A DNA stretch of 64,000 bases from positions 22,816,001 through 22,880,000 of the forward strand of contig OZ316895.1 in the NCBI GenBank assembly GCA_973895155.1. Reading direction: 5' to 3'. Under the pieces are notes generated by a model, which was not told the origin of the DNA, made no database searches, and saw only the letters and a program-made list of their open reading frames with translations. This DNA is from Marsupella aquatica (lineage: Eukaryota; Marchantiophyta). Within the stretch, counting starts at the first letter, position 1; each line of letters begins with the position of its first letter. Position numbers and translations under genes: made by a program. This document shows, piece by piece, positions 43,024-56,053 of the stretch.

Positions 43024-44933
43024 ATGGGGCCCGAGGGATTCTTTAGTGTTTCAGAGATCGTAGGAACGGTGGGAAACGCATGGCAGGAGTGGTTGTCGGG
43101 GATGCTGGGGCCCGTCTTAGCTCTGTCAGTGGTGTTTGCTGCCATGATAGTTTCCTACACGCAAAACCTTGGCATTGAGATGGAAATGATCATTTCCATT
43201 GCAAGGGCCTTTCTCCAACTTTCGGTGATCGGATTCGTTCTGGAGTTTATCTTCAGTCAGTCGAATGTCGCCTGGATTTTTCTGGCGTACCTATTCATGG
43301 TGAGAACTGCAGCACTTCCGTTCGATTGAATTAAAACTTCTCGTTTGGCAAATGGACGTTTGGCAAATGGACTGCAGCTGTGAGATTTCTGCAGTTTTTG
43401 AGCTTTGCTTTCTCGCATTCCTTCGTAGGAAAGTGTAATTGTATAACGAAAGATTGACACCGGACAATGCATTGAATTGGAGTGGTATGGAAGTTCTTAT
43501 TATAATCTTATGTCGAGGCATTTAGGCAGTCAAGGACCTGTTCAGGTTCTCGGTGGATTTTAGACACTATTGATCCTCAAAATCTACCTTCAAAGTGTTG
43601 TATCTTTCTCGAAAATCCTGAAGATTTATCGTAAAATTATGTCTCAAAAGTTTCGATATACATCTTGATTCAAGGTGGAATGTCCCGGATAGGCAACAAG
43701 GATTGAATACGGCTATAATCTTCGAGGACAAGGAAGCCAAGTTATTACATAGAAAGCAGGCCCGATTGTTCCGGCAGATCCATAGGCTTATGCCTTTCTC
43801 TTCATCCATCGCAAGTTGTGAACGGTACCTTAGCTTCCTAACAGGCAGCTGGTCATCTGAAATCTCGTTTTGTACCAAAAGGGCTTAGTGTCCCTAGCGG
43901 CAGAGCCCTTCTAGAAATGTCAATCTGCTACCTAAGTTGATGTGCTTAAGTTGAGGCAAGGGTCAAGTAGTCAAGAAGTGCGCTGTGTCAGACTTGACCT
44001 TAGAATAGAATTACTCAAACGTTCATTTGCTTCAATGTATGAAGGAAACACGATTTTTTGCAACAATTTCGAAAAAGTGAGTACTCCGAATTTTATTAGG
44101 TTTCCACGTCAGTTTCAAACAGATTCGTCTCGTAATGCGTTCCGCTTGCTGTTTGCAGGTTACAGTTGCAGGTTACACTGCAGGAAGGCGTGCGAAGAAT
44201 GTGCCTCAGGGAAAATATGTTGCGGGAGTGTCCATTCTGATTGGAACTTTTTTAACAATGGTGTTGCTTGTTGTGCTGAAAGTGTTCCCCTTCACCCCCA
44301 TGTACATTATTCCAGTGGCCGGGATGATGGTTGGCAATGCGATGACTGTGACAGGTGTGACATTAAAACGCCTCAGAGAAGATTTGCGGCAACAGCAAGG
44401 CTTGGTGAGCTTTTTGTGCATTGTGAACTGCCTAGTGGTGCAAAGTTTCTGCACACTTGTCCTAGTAAATGCTAGCTTCCTTTGACATCGGCTTTTTCAA
44501 TGAACTGATGCGTCCGATCACCGAATATTGCAGCAAAGGTGAGCACTGGTTTTTTTTGTTAGTCTCAAATCGTCGTTAGGTGCCAATGTTAATGTTTTAT
44601 ATGATTTCTGTATTGCAGATTGAGACAGCATTAGCATTGGGGGCAACCCCTAGACAGGCCATACACAAGCAGGTGAGGAGGTCACTTATAGTAGGTTTGT
44701 CACCAGTGCTAGATAACGCAAAGACAGTTGGACTCATCACGTTGCCAGGAGCTATGACGGGGCTAATCATGGGTGGAGCATCCCCCATGGAGGCCATTCA
44801 GTTACAGATAGTGGTGATGAATATGTTGTTGGGAGCATCCACGTTCAGTGGTGTTGTGGCGTGTAATCTGAGCTGGCCGTTTTTCTTCACCAAAACTTAT
44901 CAACTCAAATTGAATGAGTTGAAAGCTGAGTAG
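43024..44933 (+). CDS. ALS3: ALS3/FetB-like (UPF0014) membrane protein, 3 exons
   Basis: A 278-aa polytopic membrane protein of the UPF0014 family. Arabidopsis ALS3 with STAR1 forms an ABC-type transporter needed for aluminium tolerance; bacterial FetB takes part in iron export. Exons: 43024-43299, 44159-44404, 44619-44933, all in phase. It has about seven hydrophobic segments, including MLGPVLALSVVFAAMIV, FLQLSVIGFVLEFIF, YVAGVSILIGTFLTMVLL and MYIIPVAGMMVGNAM. Family blocks are IETALALGATPRQAI, SPVLDNAKTVGLITLPGAMT and GLIMGGASPMEAIQLQIVVM. Length matches Arabidopsis ALS3 (about 273 aa). The ATG is the first after a probable 5' UTR acceptor at 42970, and the frame stays open further upstream without an ATG. 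Confidence 0.95.
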
Positions 44934-46334
44934 CTTTACTGGTTCGGGGCATTCCTCAACCGTTGGACTTCTAGCGATTAAAAGTTGGTGAGTATTTCAA
45001 ATATAATCTGCGTTATTCTGCTTTCGTTGCTAGTGGTCGTTATGAATGGTGTCTTGAGTCAAGAAGGGGATGACTGATTGTATTGTTGGTGAGTGCTGGG
45101 TTGGCTTTGCCAGTGGTTGCAAGCTGAAACTAAATAAGTATATGTACTAGTAAGGGTTACTGCTCTGTACAGTTTTGAGTTCTTGGCCAGCTGTAAGGAA
45201 ATGTCTCCACTTTAGCTTATACATACCCGTAGTCCTTTCTCTTGTTTTAGTCCTATTTAACCTTGGTGGCGCTGTCAGTTTGAGGTACCAAAAAATGTTG
45301 CTGAATGCTTACAGCCTCTATCTTATCGTCTGATTAGACCTTGTCGCTGCCTTCGAATCAGTACTCCAGCAGTACTCAAATTGAAAGGGCTGTACTAGTA
45401 ATCTGAAATACAGAACTTGTACAAATGTCGGGTCGCCCATTTTCAGGCCTTGGAGACGAGCTGTTGTCTTCAAGTAGTTTGGCAGGAAATGTATCAGAGG
45501 TTGAAGCAATGCGCTGCTGAATTTTATGTCCCCCGCTTGTGTGGAATCTTTTGATAAACACGCTCTAAAACTGCAAGGGAGTTTTCTTAGCATGATTTGA
45601 CGAGTGTGCAACGTATGTACGTTACCTGATACACCTGGCATACTATCTTGACGTCCTGTTGTGACAGAAAGTGATTTTCGCTGGAGCAACCTAAAGTGCC
45701 CCTGCGAAGCTGTGTAGAGAATGTCAGCACAAACTCTCAATTACTAGAAACATTGGGGATTGCGTGCCTTCGTTCTCATGTGATATCATCAGAGCCCACG
45801 ACAAAAAAATTGCAAATTCTACCTCTTGCATTTCCTAAAACGATACGACTCAATGTTAAAATGCCAGATGAATATGAGAGTAAGTTCATCTAGGGCTTTC
45901 CTTGGCAAGCCCGATTAATTCAGTACTAAAGAATTTCCTTCAGTGTTTCTGCAAAGTAGTGTCTTCTGCAAAGCATCTGTCATGATAGAGTACCATATTG
46001 TATTAGTTGACAGCTTGTGATCACTCCAAGAAAAATGAGAGGGATGATTGTACCCGGGTTTAGTGGCAGGTCAGTAGCATAGATCTGAATTAACGTTTTC
46101 TGAAAGAAGGATGAGCATTCCGTTTTAAGTAAATCACTGGTGAAGGTAGAAAGCTTCGCTTGGCTCCTTCTGTCATGTCAAATCCTTTGAGTGAGGTGTA
46201 GAAGGAGGTATTATATGATATGAGCAGACAATAATTTTTGCTATTGAGTCCCGGGAGTGGTTCACCTTTTGAAGTTGGCTGAATCTTGCATTTCCAAGAC
46301 TCCATATGGCTAGTGAGTTTTCTAGCCAAAAGAG
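44934..46334. other. Intergenic region, no gene seen
   Basis: The first few hundred bases are the likely 3' UTR of the ALS3-like gene. Frames near 45318-45740 have no recognisable domain and lie opposite low-information sequence. Confidence 0.45.
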
Positions 46335-46500
46335 GACCAAAGTTGGGTTTTACGAAGAGACAACATGTTAAACCACATTCAAACTTTTTACAGAAAGAGC
46401 CAGGGTACAAAAGAACAGACCAAAGTTGGGTTTTACGAAGAGACAACATGTGAAACCACATTCAAACTTTTTACAGAAAGAGCCAGGGTACAAAAGAACA
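46335..46500. repeat. 83-bp tandem duplication
   Basis: Two nearly identical units start gaccaaagttgggttttacg at 46335 and 46418. Confidence 0.93.
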
Positions 46501-46559
46501 AACAAAAGAGTCCAAAGCAGACAGGACAAAAACCAAACTCAAACCAAAACTCAAAAGAA

Positions 46560-46643
46560 GTGAGCAAAGGGAAACCCTTAAAAACCTAGAAAGAGCAAAC
46601 AGTGAGCAAAGGTAAACTCTTAAAAACCTAGAAAGAGCAAACA
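46560..46643. repeat. 42-bp tandem duplication
   Basis: Units gtgagcaaaggNaaacNctt start at 46560 and 46602 with two or three differences. Confidence 0.9.
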
Positions 46644-46676
46644 AATCTAATGCAGATTGACTGAGCCCTCATTAAA

Positions 46677-46878
46677 CCTAGCAAATGTGACAAAAGCTAA
46701 TGGTCCACATGAATTGGGACTCGAATGCTCTCTTGGGGGCCAGCTGTTGTGGAGGCACACTAGTGCCTACAGTGAGACCTAGCAAATGTGACAGAAAGCT
46801 AATGGTCCTCATGAATTGGGACTGGAATGCTCTCTAGGGGGCCAGTTGTTGTGGAGGCACACTAGTGCCTACTGTGAG
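46677..46878. repeat. 101-bp tandem duplication
   Basis: Units starting cctagcaaatgtgac at 46677 and 46778 end in gcacactagtgcctac, itself partly palindromic (cactagtg). Confidence 0.92.
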
Positions 46879-49187
46879 AGATCAACAATAGATGACTCGA
46901 GCTTGAGCACGTTGTAATGTCACTGAAATGCGTTGATGCCCGCGGTGATGAAAGTGTGTAGTCAAAAGAGATAGTGGGGGTAAGGTGGGACCCATCCGGC
47001 CTTGAATATCCTGAGCAGCCTGGCGAAGAAGCCCATTGAATTATTGATGGAGTGATCACTGCATCGATGCTCAAGAATCATCCGGACAGAGGCAACAATG
47101 GCAGGGGCAGTGGCATCACGGGCTACAACGACAAAAGAGGAAGTGGCTCATAGATTAATGAATGAGGAAGCCCCATATAGCAAGAGATTAATCCATGCGC
47201 TTAATCTCCTATTCCCATAAATTCAGTCGAGGGAGGGGAGGGTCATGTGGACTTACTAGTAGAAGCATAAAGAACCACTTGTTTGAAATGGTATATTAAT
47301 TTGTGAGAATTCAGTGTCTTTAACGTGCATTTGCACATCAAAACTTCCCATGTTTGGCTATGCTGTTTCTTGAAAGAATGATGCAAATCAAACTTCCCAT
47401 GCTAATAGAAAAGTACCCATTCACTACATGGGCCAAACAATGTGCAATAAAGTAAAAGCAAAAAGAGGTTCTGAGTGGACTAACAGTAAACTCCAAAGAA
47501 GAAGGCAAATGCAAACTCTACACATATCTATCAGTGCAATAGAGTGATGAGTAATACTAGTGTTGCTTCTCAAAACAAGTTACACATATATACTGACAAA
47601 GAAGTTTGATGGTAACAAAACTGGAGGCAATATTGAAACACTCTAATATGCAATCCTGCTTTTTCTTTCTCATTTGAAGTCTGTTTACAAATGTCACTCT
47701 GATGGGAACCCTCCCTAGCTGTCAGATTATGGTGACTTGATGACATTTGTTCTAACAATGAGATGGACCTATAGGCATCACTATACACCTTTTCCACACC
47801 CACCCAGTCACTCTCCCCCCCCAAACTTGCACACTCCTTGAAATATAGTTGCCAGGCCGGTTTGTCACCTTCCCGCAAAGTCCAACTACTCTCATCTCAC
47901 TTATGCTTAACATCACTTTCTATTGACTATTTGTGTGACATTCCCTTACACTTGACAACACTTACACTCAATGTCACTTACTCTCAACAACACTTCCATG
48001 CAACATCACTACTGTATACAATAAGGGGTCTAAAACCTCAAAAATTGATTGACCTTTACTTAGCAATTAAACCACTACTACGGGTGTGAAAGGCACTCTC
48101 GTACACTGAATGGTACTATACGAGCTCAGCATTTGCACACAGGAAAGACATTGGAGGGACCCAAAACGAATTTATTTCAATTTTTATTTAAAAAAACATT
48201 TATTCATTTTTGAAACCAAAAAACCTAGATGTAAATCTCATTGACATCTTTCGTTTGAGCCCTACATGGCCTTCTGAAATGGACAGACAAGATAGCTAGA
48301 GGCAAACAAAATGGATGGCCAGGATAGAAGGAATTCAAATTTGAATAGACTGCCCAGATCTGAGGAATTTGAAATCCACCAATAAGGTCAAAGAGATTTG
48401 TTTTCCTTTTTTCTCCCTCAATACTCTATATTTCTGGATAAAATTTTTACCATCCGGAGATCTTGGTGAGATTTGTACTTTGAGCCCTTGATCGCGTCTA
48501 ATGGTTGAGAATAGGCACAGGGGCCCAGCACAAATCCAACGGCTGCCGGATCAATTTAGAATGAGCATGCGCAGACTCTTGTAGGAGGAGTTGTGGTGTA
48601 ATAAGGCTAGGGAAAGAAAAACATATGGACTACCAAATCTATGATCCATACCTATTTGCTACTAAGATTATATATCACACTGCCAAAGAGTTGTGGTTTA
48701 AGGCTAGGGACAGAAAAACATATGGACTACCAAATCTATGATCCATACCTTTTTGCTACTAAGATTATAAATCACACTGCCATGCCAAATGACAGGAACT
48801 TTGCCAAATGGGGAGACATGATCCCAAAGGCCGAAAGAACCCAATAAAGGCGGGGAAGGGAAACCCCAAGGAGACCAAGATTGGTCCATCACCATAAGTC
48901 ACTCTAGAGACTAGAGAAAAACAAAAAAACATTTACGATACACATTTTTTAATGTGTAAAATACTCATCGGTAATTGAAGCTCGGAGACGCGAGACGCCC
49001 TAGTGTAGACAATACTTTGTGTTGGGCATTGGAGCACTGGGCTAGTGACTATATATATCTGAACGAAAACGAGATCCCGCGCACATGATGTACAGCTAAA
49101 GCTCAGGCAGAGAAATGATGGCGCTTGACTCGATCAGCTTTAACAGTCGGATCCTCCGCAATGTCGACTCACAGGAAACGATGATTA
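46879..49187. other. Intergenic region with 97-bp duplication
   Basis: No gene is seen. At 48603 and 48700 an aaggctaggg-headed unit (including tatggactaccaaatctatg) is duplicated with a 97-bp period. The stretch near 47880-48090 is pyrimidine-rich and low in complexity. Confidence 0.5.
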
Positions 49188-49595
49188 TCATCCTCCAGAC
49201 GACGCACACATGCATTGCGCTTGGCTGTAGCAGAAGGTGGTCACCCGATCCGCAGAACAATCATTGTATGCATTGCACGTAAGCAAACATTCCTTCCCAT
49301 TGCAAGAGCACAATTTTGCATCCCCGTAATAACAGTCGTCTGTGGTGATTTTGGTCGAGCCGCACGTCTGCCATCTCCCTCTCGTGCATTGCGGGGTGCA
49401 AGGGAAGGTCGGGACACCGGCTGTTGTCGCGTTGCTTGCTGGTAATGTTACACTACCGTCAACTTCTGCAGTTCGAATTGCCACTAGAGGAGTCGGAGAC
49501 AGGGTCAGAGAAAGTAGGACGATGAGTGTGAGGAGAGCCGTTTTATGGTTGCTGTAGCTCTTCAAGAAATGCGTGTTTGATAAGCTGGACACCAT
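49188..49595 (-). CDS. Secreted cysteine-rich peptide (12 Cys), single exon
   Basis: A 135-aa single-exon protein. Residues about 19-40 (LLTLIVLLSLTLSPTPLV) form a signal-peptide core, so it should be secreted to the apoplast. One N-glycosylation sequon (NATT) follows. The mature part has twelve cysteines, an even number that could form six disulfides, spaced roughly PCTPQC, QTC, DDC, KLCSC, KECLLTC, NDC, TFC, QCMC. I do not recognise a named family; plant cysteine-rich peptides include antimicrobial, signalling and inhibitor types and none is assigned. The ATG at 49595 is chosen because it places the hydrophobic core near the N-terminus; a longer frame upstream lacks an ATG. A perfect hairpin lies about 110 bp upstream. 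Confidence 0.65.
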   Translation of the reverse strand: MVSSLSNTHFLKSYSNHKTALLTLIVLLSLTLSPTPLVAIRTAEVDGSVTLPASNATTAGVPTFPCTPQCTRGRWQTCGSTKITTDDCYYGDAKLCSCNGKECLLTCNAYNDCSADRVTTFCYSQAQCMCASSGG

Positions 49596-49706
49596 TTTTG
49601 TAAGTTGGAACTTGGAAGCCTCTTTTCTGGACACTGGATCGAAGGAAACTATAAGAATTTGACGTTCATATGTCGATCCTGCAGCAAGACTAGTACCAGA
49701 TAAGTA

Positions 49707-49739
49707 TAGGCGTTCACTCTGAGACGGAGTGAACGCCTA
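49707..49739. repeat. Perfect 13-bp hairpin upstream of the Cys-rich gene
   Basis: The arm taggcgttcactc (49707-49719) pairs with 49727-49739 across a 7-nt loop. It lies 112 bp before the ATG of the minus-strand peptide gene, in its leader or proximal promoter. Confidence 0.88.
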
Positions 49740-51235
49740 ATGGTCTGATCGCGGGAGGTTCTATAATTTTTCGTAACGTAAGCCACAACTCCTAGTTGGT
49801 ATCCACAGCTCCTGGTTCGTATACGCAGGGGGCAAGGCTACCACGATGCAGAATGATGTGGTTCCAACGATGTATCCCAGGTGATACATTTGTAATTGAC
49901 GGTGAATTCAATGAAGATGATGCATTTTCTAGAAAGAAAGGGCCACCAGCTATACAACTATGAAGAGATAGCCCAACGAATATCCATCCCCATAATGCAC
50001 TATTTAACTGAGTCCATGATATCGATAACCACGAAGGTGTGTTCCTTCCCCCACAAGCGTATATTCGAGCAGATTCTTTAGCAGAAAGGAATTCAATATA
50101 CCGACGAAGTGATGTGGGAAGCGTTGAGTGTGAAAGACATCTTGAGATCTGAACGTTCTATGCAGTTTTGGCACGTCCGCTCTAACTCAAAGGGGCAAGC
50201 TTCCAAGAAAAACGCATTATGTTGTCGAATGTATAGTTTGCTAGCTATCAGTTTAGGGTTTGCCAACGGCGCTTCTGCAGTAGCATTTTTGGACCGAAAG
50301 ATTTTCTGTGTGGATGACGGAGGTCGTCACAGACTGACAGTCGTTTCGGGGAGACCAACGAAGATGAACTTGTTTTGTCTGTCATACTCATCTAGACTGT
50401 TCCTAAATCTACAGTGGCTTCTTGAGCCGAATCTCGTCTAACCCATTGTATAAATTAGTGCTCTACCCGCAGCTTCCATGATCCTCCTCTTAATCACTTT
50501 CTTGCCACCTCCCTTTGAGGTAGGGTCACAGACTAACAGTAGTTTGGAGTGACAGGCAACGAAGATGATGGTGTCCTTCTGTTTTCCTCGTCGTTTAGAT
50601 TGCTGTTAATTCTGGTTTCTTGAGCCGAATCTTGTCTGACCTAATTTATGAATCAGTACCCTTCCCTCAGCTTCCATTGCCCGTATTTTATGATTTCCCT
50701 CCCAATCACTTCTTCACCGCCTCACATTGGAGTTGGTGCGAAGGCATCCACACAAAGTTGGAAGGCTTGAAGCTACCGAAGCAGTAAGGAAGCTAGCTTG
50801 AAGGCTAGCTTGAAGCTACCGAAGCAGTAAGGAGCTCCAACCAGTTCTTTGTGTGTAAGATTTGACCAGACACCAAACTAGTTATCGCAACTCGAAGATT
50901 TTCATTCAAGTAAATTATTAGGAATTTAAGCTCGGCACTCGAGTAAAAAGCTATACATCCACAGGACTTCCTTCTATCCCTTTGGGGTAGACCAGCCGAA
51001 TGACATGTGGTTCAAAACCGAAATTCCGCATTGAAGATCAATTATGGAGGTCCTCAAAATGCAATGATCTGGATTAATTATGGATTGTGTCCACCATTGA
51101 AAACCCGATTGAAATCAATCAGCAGTCGGAATTTGGTGTCCTGATTAATATGCCCTCTTGACATGATTGAGCTCAAGCTGAGCCCAAGAACATACCTATC
51201 AAAGGTTCTCACAAGACCCACTGCTAATCTAAATG
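49740..51235. other. Intergenic region, imperfect duplications
   Basis: No gene is supported. An imperfect repeat of about 200 bp (gagccgaatc[t/c][t/c]gtct and cgcagcttcc/ctcagcttcc blocks) covers 50320-50500 and 50520-50690. A short one (gaagctaccgaagcagtaagga) covers 50768-50835. Confidence 0.45.
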
Positions 51236-53580
51236 TTACCTCCGAACCAGATCTCTTAGTGTCTGCTCATGTAAAGCCTCCTTAAGTTTGAGGCCCATCT
51301 TTGCAATCTGCACTTCGAGCTGCTTCAGTGACCGGTGAAAGCACGCCTTGGGGCCCTTCTTTCTTGTGACCTTTTTATTCTGATGGCCTTGTTCTATCCC
51401 CCCACCCTCACATGCCGCCCCCCCCCCCCCTTTTAATTGAGGATTACTACTGGACCCTGCACCATTTTGACACAATTACCATACTAGCTCAACAAAGCCA
51501 ATGTTGAAACACAGTGTGCAACAGTATCCACAGAACTGCCTTGCAAATCGCTCATAAAATGATTTAGTTTACATGAGTAAATAAATAAATAAATAAATGT
51601 ATCCATAGGAATACCGTACAGATGTACAGTAGTTAGGTCTGAACCACAACAGCTACACTACCCAGCACAATTGTTGTGACAGCAGAATTAGTCTTACCAG
51701 TGAAAAAGTGTGACACTATTTCCAACTATTTCAGTGTGACTCTATATCCAGGCTGGAGGTTATTTTCACCATCGATAGCACTAACTGTGTCTGTTGGGTC
51801 ACGCTAATTGCAGGTTTTGGGCTGACAGTAGATATGGTTTTTTTAGAGGGAGACAGCCTATGAGTAAGTTCTGCAACTTGCTTGCAGGTAGGGAAAATCT
51901 GGTTTATCTTTTTTTGTATTTTTTAATTATCTAATTCCTTCAACTACCACAAGCGCTGGTGTTGTATAATACAGTTGACCTGTCCCAGGCGGTTTTCTGG
52001 CAGACAACCCATATTACGTGCAGTCAGTGATTCAACTAAAGACCTGCTTGTCAAAGTTAGGACTAGGCACCAGTCAGCTGGGGTTGTCAATTCTGCTCTT
52101 ACTTCTTACAGAATTATGAACTTTACTACATCCCTATTAAATAACGCTGAGATACATTGTGGGATTTTTGACTCCACATGCAAAGTGATTCAAAACTTGC
52201 AATTAGTTTCAGAATTCTTAGAAATCTTGTGCATTGGCATGCGCCGTAAGTGCCTCCAAGTAGCACAACAACCAATGGCTTCATCAAATGGCCAGGAGTA
52301 GTCATTTAACTCTTTTGACCCATCATGGGGGATTAAGAAGAGGTTTAGAAAATATTTCTTTAGTAATTAAAAGATCTTTACATTTTGTGGACGAACATTA
52401 TGTATTCTTTAATCCAATTTTGAGCATTCTAATTAAGAAAAGATAGAGTTTACTAAAATATTCCAAAACTACAAGGATAAAATGTTAAAAGATTTTTAAG
52501 TTTGTAAGGGGTTTATTACCAAGCAACTGTGTGTGTGATATGATGTGACCTGTATGTGACCCCCCTTGGAGTGAGGCCCCAAAGCCCAATGGCAGACAGC
52601 CCACACCAAAATGGAGAGCCTCTCCTGCCCCTTTCCAAAATGGCCATGCTTCAAGAACATGCTGATAGGAAAGGTATGAGGATCCAATACATCTATTATG
52701 GCATGCTTGAGTTTTGAGAGACTATTCCACAATGCTCTGGAACCATGAACTTAATACATTTAAAGGAGGCTTGAGAATTCAATTTTTACTAGTTTTAGTA
52801 AAAAATGAAGCAGAATCGTCATAAGCAGGCGATATATAGGAGATCCAAATCTTTTCCTAAGACGCACCTAAAAATGCAGAGGGAAAAATCACGAAAGCTA
52901 GTAAGAGCAGAAAAAAATCTCGTTGAGTTGAGAAGACCTGATTTGATACTCTGGATTCCTTGACTGACAGCTCTTCACGAGAAAAGCTCGAGTGAGTGCG
53001 CACATGATAATGATAATGATCATGCAGTGATGTACTTGTTCAATGTTGGGGCAATATATTGTACAGACCTCGACTGCAGCCAGCCTCGGAACATAATATA
53101 ACGATTGAAAGGTGAGCGGAAAAATGTAAACGCTTTGCCCATTTTTCGTTTCCCACGGACTGACGAGGCAGAGTGGTGTGCGGATCATGAACGAGTCGGC
53201 TCTGCGCTGTGAAGGCCTGCATTAAATCGGGGGCGATTGGTCTTTTGAGTGCATGCGAGGTAAAGTGATTGCAAGCTGGCCGCTGGTGGAAAGGTGCTGC
53301 TGGTCGACTGACTCCTTGCAATCGATCCCAAGTACGATTACACATATTTGGGAAGTAGGTGCACTGCCCGTACCTCATCGACGCTTTATGGCGGACGCTT
53401 TGAAGGTGGGGCTGGCAGGTAGGCAGGCAGAGTCATATTGTATGCATTCTGCAACTTTCTCGATCAAGTGGTATAATCGATTGCGAACAACATCTTCGTG
53501 CCGGGCTGTCGAGTCAAATGCTGCATGCGCCGGGGGCTGGCAACATCAAATCTATGAATACGGTAAGTCGTGAGACACAG
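51236..53580. other. Intergenic region, no gene seen
   Basis: It contains a C15-type homopolymer run at 51417-51432, an aaat simple repeat at about 51575-51598, and a gataat simple repeat near 53005. No coding region is supported. Confidence 0.45.
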
Positions 53581-56053
53581 GAGACACTAAGAATCCGCTA
53601 GACCCGCTCGGAGCACGGTCACCGACAAGCAGACAGCAATATGCGATCGATCGAGCAGGAATGAAAGCTAGCTCGCATCATGAACAGATGTCCACTCACA
53701 GCTGATGCATGCATGAGGCCTCTGCGACTAACTGCAGCCGAAGCCTTTACAGTGGACTGCATTATCGTCGCGCGGGAGAGAGCTTCGGTACCACCACTTT
53801 ACAACTGGATGGAACAGCAGAAGGATTTGGAATAGTCCACTAGCTCGCCAAAAAGTGCTTGCACAGCACCTGCAGATAAATCTGACTGCCTCAGTCTGCG
53901 TCGAGCGCCTCGCCAGTAAATGTCGTCGTCAGGGAGGGAGGTAGATCGGATCGACCGGCTTCGAGTATAGTAGCACCCGGAGCTTGAGCATTAGTGTGCA
54001 TGGTTTGTTGGTAGAGCGTGGTGCATGGGACTAGAAGGTGAGCGATTTCTCGTTCTAGATCTCATGCCAAGCGCAACCTGCACTGTATTGAGGACGTACA
54101 AGATGAGCCGTCATGCTCTGTCACCATCCGATTTCAGGCTCGAAATTCACTCCACAGAGAGGGTTGAGAGTTGTGTACACAATTTACTGAACGACGGCTT
54201 CGATGCTTCAATATTGTGGTCACATGACGTCCAGCTTTCGAGAGTTACATAATGCGGGACGTGGTTCAACGTCAGCAAGCTATGGGTAAACTTCACAAAT
54301 CCGGCTGGAGCCTCGAGTACCCAAGGCGTACGTAGTGTCCAGTGCCGAGTACTTCTAGGCAGTCCAAAATACATCATTCGGACGTTACGTGAAAACCCAT
54401 CATACACGACCTGAATTCATTCAAATTGGGTTATATGCCTACTCAACTATCGCGCACACAATCCATTTGACAGCAATAATTCTACGTAGTTCTGACTCAC
54501 TTCGACGCACAATCATTAGCCACTTCTATCGATAAGCATGAGCGGCGCGTAAAATAGATTTGATGCAGAGACTTCATCCTGAGCTAAGTTGATCGATTGT
54601 GTAAACCTCGCGTACTGTCATTGAACATGGATTGTGTGTTGAAAACAAAGCACGATTGCATCCCATTCCGCAATGCAAACTTTGACATCTCAACTTCCAT
54701 ACATAGAAACTCTCGTTGGCAACCAAACCGCGCGAAGACACAATCAAAGACTCGCCACACAAGTTTCAGAGTGCTCACTGCCCCCTACAAAGCATCCAAA
54801 TTAGATACTTCGATATTGCACTTAAAAGGTCCATTGTTCCGGTCGGTCGATGATTCGTCAGAGGGCTTCTTCTTATTTTTGATCATCGAGCTAACTTAAT
54901 TCGTCGGTTCAAATTCAGCTTTGAATCTTGCTTTCCCTGTGCTCATCATCGTCGTCTCTAGCTGTCATGAGCACAACACGAGACGGATTTCTAGCCTCAA
55001 TCGCCAGCTGGCTCCGGCAAGCTACTTGCCTACCCTGCAGTGTGCCTGGTAGCACTTATTTCGAAGTTATATTGTCTAACATGATCTAACCTGTCGATAT
55101 CCGTCGACATCAATCGTCTGCCGCTAGCTAGTATACAAGTATGACAACAACGATACTGAATTAAGTGTATCGATGTCTAGGGTTCTCTCCGTGACCACGA
55201 TCTAACAAGTACCCAAAATCGCGATGACTAGCTACTAAAGACAAAGGAACTACGCCTAATGAGTAACCGTGATTCACATGGTATCCCCCTCGTGCAGGGA
55301 CCGATGTGTGTAGGTCTGTCTGTATGAATTACGGGTGCCAGGTAGCTGGATATTTGGCATGCACGCATGTGTGCGGAGTGTAGAAGAATACGCCTGATTC
55401 GAAGCTATCACTGAATCGAGCACCGGTCAGGACGTTTCAGTACACTTTCGGTAGGTACATCCACCATAATCGCTGTCGTGTGGACCATAGACCCAGCTCT
55501 ATATGTATAGCTATCTACTAATATACAGGAGTGCCAGAAGCTATGTACTAAAATGCCATCTACTATAGTACTATTTCAAATCGGGAGGACCTCCCGGAGT
55601 CCCAGCTAGGCCAGGCCTTCTTTACTCGATAACCTGGAAAGAATTTCATCACACAAAACACTGGCCCGAGATGCGCGCGCTGACGTAATTGGCAACCGCA
55701 AGGAGTTTTGTCCCCGAAATTTGGTCCCAGTTGAGCAACTAGGAATGTGGGTGTCTTGAGGTTGTTGAAGATCTCCGTCTACCTTCAGTTGTAGAATGCT
55801 CCCCCGGCAGCCTGGTAAGGATTGCTGGATTTGGAGACAGATGCTACACACGGCAAATGGTGCCCTCTTCACTTCATGCTCTATGTCGTTGCGGACTACC
55901 AGGCAATATTGGACACCAGGTAGTCCACAACGACAGTTCAGGGCCCCAGACAGAAGATCATTCGAGGTTCGAAAGCTGTGGGACAACTTAAGATTAGAAA
56001 GATCCCAATTGAAAAGGAACCGGGAAGGATAGATATGGCGATCAATCACATGC
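53581..56053. other. Intergenic region, no gene seen
   Basis: Mixed-composition unique sequence without a recognisable domain or splice-consistent frame. The last 200-400 bp are probably the 3' UTR of the minus-strand peroxidase. Confidence 0.4.

Noticed and set aside
43942-44475. A 177-codon frame overlapping ALS3 intron 1 and exon 2
   Set aside because: It overlaps the well-supported ALS3 exon 44159-44404 in another frame and shows no domain.
51417-51432. A homopolymer C run as a functional G-quadruplex element
   Set aside because: One uninterrupted run near the limit of sequencing accuracy, with no gene nearby; nothing to support a role.
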